Part shown: piece by piece, positions 36,501 to 47,743 of the stretch
Layout: each line of letters opens with the position of its first letter
Position numbering within the stretch: position 1 is the first letter of the stretch
Origin: Pseudisothecium myosuroides
Lineage: Eukaryota; Streptophyta; Bryopsida; Hypnales; Lembophyllaceae
Assembly: GCA_951799445.1 (NCBI GenBank)
Contig: OX637287.1
Coordinates: 16,244,224 to 16,308,223 of the forward strand
Direction: 5' to 3'
DNA: 64,000 nucleotides
The notes under the pieces: model-generated
What the model was told of the DNA's origin: nothing
The model's database searches: none
What the model saw: only the letters and a program-made list of their open reading frames with translations
Made by a program: the position numbers and the translations under genes

Positions 36501-36777
36501 ATTCAGGTGGTAAGCTAATCTCGCATCTTAGTTCGCTTCTCGAGAATTCCCCGCCCGTTTGTGCAATGCAACTGAATGCACGATCGATGTTTCTGCGGAG
36601 ATCTTCGCTTGGCTTCGTGGAGATCGTGTGGATGGTTGTCTGACGTTTGGGTTTGTGGGGATCCTTCCGTGTGCACAGCAGCGGGATTTCAGGGTCCCGG
36701 GGAAAAGGCACAGAGATTGGCGAGCTTGCATGCGGGGGATTGGGAGTCAATGTGGGCGGATATCAGAGCGTAAAGAG

Positions 36778-39700
36778 ATGGCTGTGAGTACCGCGGCCAA
36801 GCGGTCGCAGTACGCTTCGAAAACTGTGGTTACTCTTTTGGCCGTGATCTCGGTGGTGAGCTCCGTGTATGGACAGACCGACCAACTCGATGGTGAGGTC
36901 TCTGCTTCCTTTTCTCCTATTTTTTCGTTCTCTTCCCTCCCAAATCTTCACTCTAGCAAAATACATCCGAAGTTTTTCTCCGTCGGTGTTGCTTGCTCAG
37001 CGCGCATGGAACATCGGGAAGTGTGCTGGGGTGGAGACAATAAGGTTACCGTTCAATGTCGGGAAGAGGGCAAGCATTCATTCCAGTGGAATGACTCTTG
37101 TAGGAGGCTGTGCAAGGCGGAGCTAATTACGGAAGATTTAGTTTAATGTGGAATTGGCAGCGTCGGCATGGATTGTGGGGATGCACGTTGAAGAGCTTGC
37201 AGTACCCTAGATTTTAGTACATCCCTGCTTGGATGGTGCTTACGTGGATGCGCCCATCAAGGTTTAGGAAATAGGGTACTGGAGTTATGACGGGAAATCG
37301 TGCTAGAAAGGTGCTGGGAGAGTGTTGGCTTTGACGATGTGAAGCAGAATCAGGTTTTCCTGGGTCCTGGCAGGGAAATGCAAGAGAATATTCTCCTGGA
37401 ATTCGGGGCGTGCTTAGCTTCCACAGATTAGGTTGTGCAGATACATTCTATGTCTGAGTAATAATTTCGATTGTGGCTATGAGAGAGGTGTATTTGGCTT
37501 TTGCTACGAGGGAGCCGAAATCTGGACCTAATTCTAGTTAGTTTGTGATTTCCTGTGGCGAGCATGGATGAAAATCTAGATCCCTCAACGATTATGAATA
37601 ATGTGCCACTGCAATCATTTCCTAGCAAGCTCTCCCGGTGCTGCAAATTGCGAGACTTTACTGGGAATTGGGCCTGTTTTGAGGTGGCTGACTTTTTGGC
37701 TCTTTGGTGCCTGCAGTTCAAGGCTTGAGCGCTCTGTATAACGACCTCAATCAAAATCCACTGCTGACCGGATGGATTCAAAACAACGGCAATTCGAATC
37801 CATGTGGGGGTGGTTGGCTGGGTATTGTTTGCACGGGCACTTCTGTCACAGAAATGTAAGGCCATGCTCCTGTCCTTCATATCCGTGGTTAAGTTCCATC
37901 AAGTTATCCAGTACATCAAGCAGGCCTTGCTCCTTGACTTTAGTATGGAGCTTCAGGTTGAAGCGACTGTCCTAATCAGGGGAGTCATTTTCTTGTCTCA
38001 CAATTTAGTGTTGCAAATAGCGTGCATCTGCGTGTTGATAGCCTGGATACACATGGCTGGGTTTTATTGACTCGTGTGGCTAACTTTCTTTGTTGCGGTG
38101 TAGCCATTTAGGAGGCTTGAAGTTAAATGGAAAGATGCAAGGATGGTATCTGCAGCAAAACTTGAAAAACCTTCGAATTCTGTAAGTGTCTTCCGAATTT
38201 CATATCCTGAAGTGATTGCTTCTGCTTTGACAACTTGGTTCGTATTAACTATAATCATTTGACAAGTTTCTACGTTTGCTGTGCAGTGACGTGAGTGCCA
38301 ACAACCTTACAGGAGATATCCCCCAACAGTTTCCTGCCAACCTTACTCAAATGTAAGAAGGCCTCACTCTACACGTTCCCGTGACTTTTCACCATTCCTG
38401 GCACCACTGAAGAGATGGAGGCTGTTGTTGATATTTGAGAAGTGTTCTTCCCTGGGAGAGAAATTTACAGAGTATCTCCCTACTCTGTTGCTTCAAGGAT
38501 TGAAAATTACTGAGGTTGAATTGGTATTCTTGTTTTCCCTAGTGGAATTACTGAGCTTAGAGCGATGTATTGATTGAATTGCAGGATCATGAACAACAAT
38601 CAATTTACTGGAAGCCTCCCTCAATTTGATCAATTGCAAGGCTTGACAGTCGTGTATGTCTTAAACCTCCTCATGTGTTCGAACTTTTGGAAACATCTGT
38701 ATTGTTTTTTTTTGATGTAGTCGGTTCTTTGCAAAGATGGTTCCTGAATTGCTGTCTGGGTTGATAGAAATGATATTAACTTTTGACTATCATTTTTTTG
38801 TCTTGAATGTTTTTATGAAGCAAACCGTACAATCGTGTGGATATTTACATGATCATTCGACTGCAGAAATTTGAGCCACAACCTATTGAATGGCAACTTA
38901 AATCCGCAGATTTTCACCGTGCTTGTCAATTGCGTTACCTTGTGAGTCTTTCAGACCGTGCTAGTCAATCATTCATGGTGCAATTTTCTTGCTTGCCTTT
39001 ATACTGTAAGTACGTGGTTTTATTTATTATCTTTTCTGGGTGTTCACAGCGATGTGTCCTACAACCAAATCCAAGGAAGTCTTCCAGATTCCGTCAAGAA
39101 CATGGCTGCTCTGCAAACACTGTGAGTTCCTCGCAGATTAGATTTTTAAGATTTAAAATTTAAAACTAAAATTTATTCTGTTTCGTTTGTGTTCCCCTCG
39201 CAGTACAAGTTCCTCTGAAGTTCTGAATTATGGTCGGAATTTAACTTTCCATGGAGTGAAATTTTAATCAAGGTTTAGAGTGGTTTGACAGGAATCTGCA
39301 GAATAATCTGTTGAGTGGGCAACTTCCAGCATCTTTGGCCAACCTAACAAATTTGCAAACTTTGTAAGTCACCGTGATGTCTCCTTTCACATTCTGTTGG
39401 ATACCAATTTAATGCAATTCCGACATTTCGGACTTTGTTCCATTTGTTTCCTGTAGAATCGTCTTCTAAATTGGTCGCTCTTTCTTAACTTGAAACAGCA
39501 ACATCGAGAACAACCAATTCACGGGTTTTCTGCCAGCTGGGTTCAATCCTCCAAATTACTTGTAAGACTTCTAACGTTTGCTGTTCTTGAACTAGGTTTA
39601 CCTCCTCTGTTTTGCATGACAATCATTTAATTTCTAGAGGTCATTCACATTGAGAGTGGTGAAATGAAAAAGGTTCCCCACAACCTTTCTGTGCTTTTAG

Positions 39701-42700
39701 ATACTCAAAATGCCACTTGACCTTAGGGAGGAGGCTTTGCATGCACAAAAGCTACATGTGAGGAAGGTTGAGTAGGACTGTACTTGGAAAGCAAGCAAGT
39801 GTTACCTGCACAGAGCCTCTAGCAGAGCAGTTGCTTATTTCCTCACCATCCGCCATTGTCTTTTACTTGAGCTAAACTAGGACATTAAATGCAAACAGAG
39901 TCACGATTCTATCTGTCACGTTCTCATGCAAGATGGATGGTCATCTTTTCATCCTTACAAACTTACATCCAAATTTTGGAAGTCCTATTGAGTTCAGAGA
40001 CCCAGTTCTAGCAAACTGAAGAGCCTATGTTTTCTACGTTTTCTTATGCAAGGAACGGTGTGTTGTTGCAAATGTTGCAACGGTTGTCCTACTAGTTCTA
40101 GTTGCATACTAATTTTAAGCCACTGTAATCTAATCTCAAACAAGTGCAGTCTAATACTTACGCAAATAGCCTAAGTTGTGACACTCAACTAACCGTTGGT
40201 TTTCCTTTATGGTGTGAAGAGTTGGAGGCAACCTGCTGACTCTGAACGCGCCACCTCCACCGCCAGGCACCACACCACTAGCCCCACGATCGCCGTCCGC
40301 CCCACCCCCACCAAGCCCCACGGGCGCCGCACCGAAGACGTCTTCGAAGAGCTCCTCAGGCGGATTTCCGACCGCAGCCATCATCGGCGTCGCTGTGGGC
40401 GCGGTGGTGCTGCTCGCCGTCTTAGCAATCGTGCTCTGGGTCTGCTGCATCAAGAGAAAGCGCGCCGCTGGAAAAGCCTTGGGCGACCCGGAAGCGTTGG
40501 ATAATCGAAGTAGCCGACGGACGTGGTTCACTCCTCTCATTTCTGGTATGTGCTTAGACTGACCAATACAACTACAGTGCCGCCTTGTAACGATCGTTAG
40601 TATGGTCTAGAAGTGGGGATTGAATGTTATTTAATAATAACTGTATGATGTTTGAAACATCTGAAATTCCCGTGTTGTATCGGTAATTAGCTGTATCAAC
40701 CATGCAACGTTGGCCTTTGTTACCTTTTTAATACCATGAATGAATCTTAGTGAGACCCTCCCTATTGAGCTTCATCCAACTGTGCGGTGACTATATGAGA
40801 ACTGTATGATGTGGGAAATCCCCGTGCGGTACCAGTATTAGCCATATGAACAATGCAATGTCGGCCTTTGTTGGATCTGGTCTGAAGACGAGGAGGCTTT
40901 GTATGGACAAAAGTTGAGTAGGACCCTACTTGAAAAACATCGCCAATCTATGCTACACTCAGACCTCTTTAATTTGACCCTCTCGTCAATGACATTCCAG
41001 AATATCCTACTCACTTTTCACATTATGATTGTCGGTAGCACACTTCTCTCAATTTCAAACTATTTGATCTGTACTATGACTCCCAAGTAGACAGAATAAG
41101 GGGGTTAGAGTGTGTAATGATAGATCCCTCTCTTAGCGTAGTTGCTTGTTACCTTTTTAATACTAGGAATTGAATGAATCTTAGAGTAAGACCCACCCTA
41201 TCGAGCTTCAGCTAATGACTGACTTGAGTTTGTTGCTATGTCTGGAATTGATGCAGATAAAGCAGCTAAGCACAGAGTTTTCGAGCCAGGTAAGCAGCTT
41301 CTACTGAAAATAATCCAGTTGTGTGCATGCTGAATTTGGATCAGACTAAAACTCAGAGTGCGCAACATTGAAGATGGTATTCTGGTCGGGATTCTGGTGT
41401 TGCCTCCGCATTGTTTTGAGCTAGACTTTCTGATGTGGGTTTCTGGTGGTGTATTGCAACAGCGCCCCTGGACAAAGGAACAGTAGAGGAGTCCAATGTG
41501 AAGGCCTCCCCACCCGTGAAGACCCTGAAAGCGCCGCCCTCATTCAAGGGCCTCAACCCCATGGGCGCTGCTGGCATGATGCACGGCTCCAAAGCAACTC
41601 CATCAGGCACGGTGAACAAGAGCAGCATCGCCGCGACGGCGTTCTCAGTGGCGGATCTGCAAGCGGCCACCAACAGCTTTTCCCAGGAGAATCTGGTCGG
41701 GGAAGGAGGGCTGGGGCGCGTGTACCGGGCTGAGTTCGCCAATGGCCAGTTACTTGCCGTGAAGAAGATCGACAGCAGCGCGTCCATGGTGCAGAATGAG
41801 GATGATTTCTTGAGTGTGGTGGAAGGGCTGTCGCGGCTGCAGCACAGCAACACGGCGGAGCTCGTGGGGTACTGTGTGGAGCATGACCAGCGCTTGTTGG
41901 TGTACGAGTATGTGAGCCGGGGGACGCTGAATGAGTTGCTGCACTTCTCCGGGGAAAACACGAAAGGGCTATCGTGGAACGTGCGCATCAAGATTGCCTT
42001 GGGGTCGGCCCGGGCTCTGGAGTATGCTCTCTCCTTTTCTTTCCCTTCCTTTCCTTTTCTCTTTTTCAAAAGTTTAAATTTGATGAATTTTCTTAATGCA
42101 AATAAGCAGGTTTCATTGCAATCTGACTCACCTTTCTCTTGACATGCTCTGGTCTTCTTGAGGGGCAAATATTGGTGATCTGAGATTACTTGGCTCAATT
42201 GTCAATGATGTAGACCGTCAGAGTTGGGTCTTAACATTTTAAAGAGCCCTAGTTGAGCAGCCTGTGAATTGGCATGAAAAGGAACCGCTGACACCTGAAA
42301 AAGGAATCCAAGTCTGTGAATGTACTCAAGCACGTTTTGGTACTGAGTTTCTTGAAGTCTAGTCTTGAAGTCGAAAGGTTTCCCTGTTGTTCTTTTCATT
42401 AATTTAAGAATTTTGAGATATATTGTGGAGTTTCTAAGAGTGTTTTGATCTTTTTGGTCACCAGGTATTTGCACGAAGTCTGTGCTCCACCGGTGGTCCA
42501 CCGTAACTTCAAGTCTGCCAATATCTTATTAGACGATGAGCTGAACCCTCATGTTTCGGACTGTGGACTAGCTAACCTTGCACCATCTGGTTCGGAGCGT
42601 CAGGTTTGTACTTCACACCTCATAACAGAGCTTTGGGGATGTAGTCTATTTAGTTTCTGGAGATACAAAGTTGTTACATGTTTTATTTAGAAGTTTCGTC

Positions 42701-44183
42701 TTTATTTATAATTCCCTGAGCCCATTTTATCTGCTTCATACACAAAAATGGATTTATTTTGTAAGCTGACTGTTGTATCAACTTGTCATATGGCTACTGT
42801 TGGCAGGTGTCAGCGCAGATGCTGGGTTCCTTCGGTTACAGCGCCCCTGAGTATGCCATGTCCGGAACTTATACGGTCAAGAGCGACGTTTACAGCTTCG
42901 GTGTTGTGATGCTGGAGCTTCTCACCGGGCGCAAGCCTTTGGACAAGTACTTACCCCCTTTTGAATCTCCATTTATTGATTGCTTTGTGGAGTTTCTCTC
43001 TTGAAGATTTCTCATTTTATTTACTTGAAATCACCCAAGGTGACCAGAGAGCGTCCAGTTAAATCAGCAGAAACCCCTGAAAAAACAAGAAGCCCAAATT
43101 GACTCTCATGTATTAAATAGGTCATATGGGGACTTTCTTTTGTCTAGTTTTACTTGTTGTGTATCAACACATGCAACATTCTTCACTGATTTTAATGAAT
43201 TAAAGTTTGACCCCATCTGAATTACAAGTTGTACAATATGATCGAAGAAATTGGTCAGTTTAAATCCATGAGACTTTGGTTCCTTAGGGTTAATTGACCT
43301 CCGGTTGCTTAATCGATTGACCGGTTGACTGATTGCAGCACAAGGCCAAGATCAGAGCAATCTTTAGTGAGATGGGCGACACCCCAACTTCACGACATTG
43401 ACGCTTTGGCAAGAATGGTGGATCCTGCGTTGAAGGGCATCTACCCTGCTAAATCACTCTCTCGGTTTGCGGATATTGTGGCCCTCTGTGTTCAGGTATG
43501 CTGCTCTCATGCATCAAATTCAGCCGAATTTCTAACCAATGCCTGAAATCTTCAAGGAAGGGAGATGAGTCACTACATCTACTTTAGGAACTACTCGAAC
43601 GAAGTCTGGTGCTATGGGCAACATGAAGTTGCGAGGTTTCATTGAGAGGATGTTTGGATGTCATCAGGATATAGCAAGAACACATTATTGAAAAATTGTG
43701 CAGATGAAATCGTGATACAGTTCCATTTTACATTAGAAACGATAGACTAGGTAACGTGATTCAAATGGAGCCTCATTATGGAAATAACCTCCCCTGGCTT
43801 GGCATGCTATTTCTCATACCGAAGCTCTACTTTCTCGTTACCCAGTCCATAATGCTCAAAGACCGTGCTCCCTGTACCCACTGCATGGTTGCCACTTCTG
43901 TTGAAATGGGCTCCATTACTGGTTCATTTCATATACACGTCTTACTAGTTTTTGGTAAAATTTCCCGATTCGGATTTTTTAAATTATTCATTTTTATGAG
44001 ATTGAGCCGTTTTGATGACATTGAACCGTGGTGTGATTTCAGCCTGAGCCAGAGTTCCGGCCACCCATGTCGGAAGTGGTGCAAGCGCTGGTGAGGTTGA
44101 TGCAGCGTGCAAGCCTGAGCAAGCGCAGGTCGGAATCTTCCTCAGGAATGGAACCGAACGAGCCACTAGAGACCTCACTTTGA
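36778..44183 (+). CDS. STRUBBELIG-receptor-family LRR receptor-like (pseudo)kinase, 747 aa, 16 exons
   Basis: Exons: 36778-36892, 37717-37855, 38104-38181, 38287-38352, 38585-38653, 38867-38941, 39050-39121, 39292-39363, 39499-39561, 40220-40545, 41257-41289, 41463-42021, 42465-42603, 42807-42946, 43339-43495, 44043-44183. All junctions are GT-AG and the frame stays open. Domains in order: signal peptide (1 to about 33), SRF-type N-terminal domain with LSALYNDLN and [12 protein letters not shown], six or so leucine-rich repeats each on its own phase-2 exon (LRR exons 3-9, to about 250), a Pro-rich linker PPPPPG...PPPPSP, one membrane helix at about 302-326 followed by KRKR, a cytoplasmic linker, and a kinase domain from about 430. 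The glycine loop GEGGLGRVY (449-457) and Lys470 are present, but the catalytic loop is HRN (568-570) and the metal motif is DCG (588-590). STRUBBELIG itself is a known atypical kinase with such changes. It likely acts at the plasma membrane in cell-shape and tissue-patterning signalling. An upstream in-frame ATG at 36559 would hide the signal peptide and is less likely. Confidence 0.93.
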
Positions 44184-45201
44184 GGTGGAGCCATCTTCTC
44201 ATTCCTCCAACAGGCAACAAACAGGGGGCTCCTATGATATCAATTCATCACAAGCTTTGAATGATCAAAAGAAATCTTTCAAGGACTCTTTCAAGGAGGG
44301 TTGGCAAACTGTGGACTTGTCCACGACAGCCGGAGAAATTAATTCATCGTTCAGGTCGTCTTCTGTGGAGGTCGAATGGAGCTTATGGAGGCCATCGTCT
44401 CCATCTTCTAGTAGGATGTGCAACAGATCAAATCAACTGTTTTCTAATTTGACACATGTCAACCTCTCAAGCTGGGGTTGAGGTGCTTGAAAGCCCGTTA
44501 GTAACTAACTTAGACTGTCTCGTGGTTGGGGCTTGTAGAGATTCTTTAGTTTCTGATCATGTAGATGTAAGAGTTAATGTCTCTACGCACAGCCGAACTC
44601 ATTCTTTAGGAGTTTTTTCAGCCTTACTAGCCTGCCTAAACGTCTTAGTGGTTTTGGATTTCTTCAGGGTAGCGCTACTGAATAGCATCGGTTCGTGTTT
44701 AGAGTACTGATATGGTATGATCTGGTCATAACATTATTAAGCACAAGGATTCATCGCTAGTGGTGCAGAGAATTCTGCATCCTGTCAGAGCTGAAGCAAA
44801 CTGAAGTAGATGGGACGTGCTAGTGTTAGAACGGCCGAGCTCATTTGGTTAACAATGATATGGTGCTTCTTCAATGTACATGCATTGGCTTTAATATAAC
44901 AGTGATACTGAATCACTTTGAGTGAAAGCTCTGTTTGCAGTCCTCATTTAACTTACTTTGTCGGCCTTCATGTGATCTGGTGTTCAGTAGTCAGTACCTG
45001 TTGCATTTCGATTTTATTCTTTTTTTTGCATGAAACTAAAAGTTTTCTCTAATTGATATGATTTTTGGATTCAAAGATGAGAAAACGTCTGAGAAAAAAA
45101 TTATTCTAAGAAAATCCATATCGGTGCCTGCATAGGTTAACAAAGAAACCCCAAAAGATGATGAATATGATCCGACATTCCTGAATCGGGGGCAGTTGTA
45201 G
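44184..45201 (+). other. 3' UTR and downstream flank of the receptor-kinase gene
   Basis: The sequence after the stop codon is GC-balanced for several hundred bases and then AT-rich, as expected for a 3' UTR followed by spacer. AATAA-like signals are scattered, and I cannot choose the polyadenylation site. No further gene is seen. Confidence 0.4.
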
Positions 45202-45378
45202 TACAGTAGAACCTCTCCAAAGCAATACCGGCTCTTTAAAGTAACAAACCTCTCTAAAGTAATATTGATTGCTGGTCTTAAACCGGGCTGCATACAAATG
45301 TCATAAATGCAAATGAACCTCCCTAATGTAATATTTTAGACCAGTCCCAACCCTATTACTTAGAGATGTTCTTCTATA
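45202..45378. mobile_element. pogo/Emigrant-like MITE with TA target (177 bp)
   Basis: The left end is TA-CAGTAGAACCTCTCCAAAG and the right end is CTTAGAGATGTTCTTCTA-TA, imperfectly inverted. CAGTARAACCTC termini with TA duplication are typical of pogo-related MITEs (Emigrant/Lemi type) of plants. The right terminus has decayed. A better preserved relative is at 58344-58522. Confidence 0.7.
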
Positions 45379-45774
45379 ATGTCTAAGGAAGCCTTGATGA
45401 CAAATACTTCATTTGTTGTAGTGATCTATTCAATACATATGTATATAATGCATATAGTCAATAAGATCAAAACTTATAGATGTAATATACCATATTTTGT
45501 AAAACATTTCAAGTAATTCTAAATGAAAAGTAATATTTTCAATATTGTTGTTGTATATCACCAACAAGAAAACAAAATGTCTTAGTTTTGTGCTATATAT
45601 AGAGACAATTGAAAGGATTTTTGCATCAACAATATTATTTGGTGGTACCAAGGTCCACCTTACATTGTAAAAGACCAAACAACAAATAGTTGAGCTAGAC
45701 CAACATTTTGTACCATTAAAAAGAACTATTAAACTCACGATAAAAACATAAGTTGATGCTTTAATATTTCAAAT
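45379..45774. other. AT-rich spacer, nothing recognised
   Basis: No gene, border or structured element could be supported. Confidence 0.5.
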
Positions 45775-46500
45775 GGGTGAATGCAAGAAACACCTGCCAA
45801 TTTTGTTGCATTTTTACAGTACTCATCATTTTTTTTCTAGAGTACTATAAAATTAGAAAAATAATTTTTAAAAAACAAAAAAATTATGGCTAACGTATAC
45901 ACCTTTAAGATGAAGGTAACCACCAAAGGAAATGCATAGAAAAATTCTCTAAGCTAGAGAACTAGAAAAGTGCCAAATCTCAAGAAAATGGATACTTTGA
46001 TGTATAAATTAGTTTAAAATAGGAAAAAAAAAGTAAATATATAAAATAAAAATTGGCCATTTGTAAGAACTCTATGGAGATGGTCATTCATCCAAAAAAC
46101 TCTAAAGTAATATTTTATATGTTTCAAAATGCAAGCAGAAAGAAGCGCACTTTGTGGACTTCCACACCATATACAATTAATTATTTTTAGAATTCCTTTG
46201 GACAGTAGCTACAAGTCTATTAGAAGACCATGCCCTCCAAATTTCAGCTCAAAATTCATTTTTTTGGGTACTAAATAGTACTAAAAAACTCCAAATTGGC
46301 AAGTGTGACATAAAATCGGGGGCTATCAGTATACTATTTTTAAAAATTACCAAAAAATTATATAAGATGTATAATAGTCATGAGTACCTTGCATATAAAT
46401 CTTGAGTCATTTGGAGCCAGAACGCAAAAGTTATAAGCAAAAAACGAATCAAAATGCAAGTTGTGATGCAAAATAGTACAGGTGTTTCTTGCATTCACCC
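45775..46500 (+). mobile_element. Family 2 MITE with AAAT target duplication (726 bp)
   Basis: It starts GGGTGAATGCAAGAAACACC and ends GGTGTTTCTTGCATTCACCC, a perfect 20-bp inverted repeat. AAAT flanks both ends (45771-45774 and 46501-46504). The interior shares blocks with a degenerate copy near 3820-4060. It is the best preserved copy by termini. Confidence 0.88.
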
Positions 46501-46684
46501 AAATACTTTTACATTTTACATAGGAGTCACATAATTGCCACTCTTCATGCTCATTACTTGAACAAACTTAAATTTAACATGGAATAAAATGATGTGATTT
46601 TTATACAAATGAAGAAGTAGGATTTCTTGTTATTTGAAGGCCTCTTGGTTTTTTCAATATCACCTATACAATGTAAAGTGCTAA

Positions 46685-47053
46685 GAACAGCTCCACCGCA
46701 AACTCTAAGTCAAATGAGACCGCAATTGTAGTGGAAAGGTGGTGGTTTAGTGCTCCATTGTATCACCATTATGTGCTTTTTGATTTTCTTGAACAATACT
46801 ACAATGCTCCACCCACACCATTGTTGAGGTCTTTTGAGACCACACGAGAGCTCACTCAACGACTCAAACCCTTTGACTATGGAAGATTCATTTTCTTTCA
46901 TGACATCTTTAATGACACAAAGTAAGTTTTTACAAGGTGTTGCCAAGGGATGATGCTCTGTAAGAAGTGGAGATGCTATTGCAACTAGCCCACAACTTCA
47001 CTATGTGATAACCTTTTCATGTTCCATGTGAAGTTGAAGCAGTGGAGCTGCTC
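46685..47053. mobile_element. Harbinger/Tourist-like MITE with TAA target (369 bp)
   Basis: The left end GAACAGCTCCACCGC and the right end GCAGTGGAGCTGCTC form an inverted repeat matching at about 13 of 15 positions. TAA lies outside each end (46682-46684 and 47054-47056), the 3-bp TWA-type duplication known for PIF/Harbinger. The overlapping opposite open frames inside are a by-product of the composition, not genes. Confidence 0.75.
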
Positions 47054-47056
47054 TAA

Positions 47057-47743
47057 GCACCTCAAACTCTGTGCCACTCTAACCTCCAATTGATTGACCA
47101 TATATAGGACACAAAACTGCCTTTTTGTCCATGTGTTTATCAATTTAGAGCACAAACCTAGTATTTTAGTAATCTACAATTTTATCATAATTCACAGGTT
47201 TAGAAGCTTCTTAGATCTCTTATCTGTAAGTCATTCAAGACAAGAAATTTATGGCCTTCATAGAATTCCATCTTAATTTTGTCCATTCTTAAAAATTAAT
47301 CTAAGGTGTGTCCACCAAGTAAACGTTTATAACATTTCCCACACATTCCACCCACAGTTGAAACCTACCCACCACCACCCCACCCCACCCGAAATTCTCC
47401 TAAAAGAGTGACCACGGACCGAACCACTATGCCATAACTGGTGGACCAAGAAGTTGATCCAAGTAATACATGCTCTGAATACTTGAATACAGAGGTTACT
47501 GATCGGTATGACACAGACAACCCGAAAATTTTCTTCATTTCGCATTACTACCGTACCGGTGGTTCCTACCTCATTTCTACAGAAAAATGCTTTCCCGCAG
47601 GTTACAAAGCTGTGGAGAACAAAGTACACATTTTCCACCTTCGTAACGCTTCTGTGATCTAAAATCAGTCAGTTCCTAGAGAGTACAATCCACTACTTTT
47701 CTCAGAACAATAAATAATATTTGATGCCTTCAACTACGTACCT
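47057..47743 (-). other. 3' flank of the PRORP gene
   Basis: Spacer between the Harbinger-like MITE and the PRORP stop codon. The C-rich patch near 47365-47395 (CCACCACCCCACCCCACCC) is striking but has no assigned role. The 3' UTR of the minus-strand gene should lie in the right-hand part. Confidence 0.35.

Noticed and set aside
36298..36750. 150-codon minus-strand open frame upstream of the receptor kinase
   Set aside because: No domain, and it overlaps the likely 5' UTR of the plus-strand gene.
41353..42198. 281-codon minus-strand open frame over the receptor-kinase exon 12
   Set aside because: It lies opposite a strongly supported kinase exon and has no recognisable domain.
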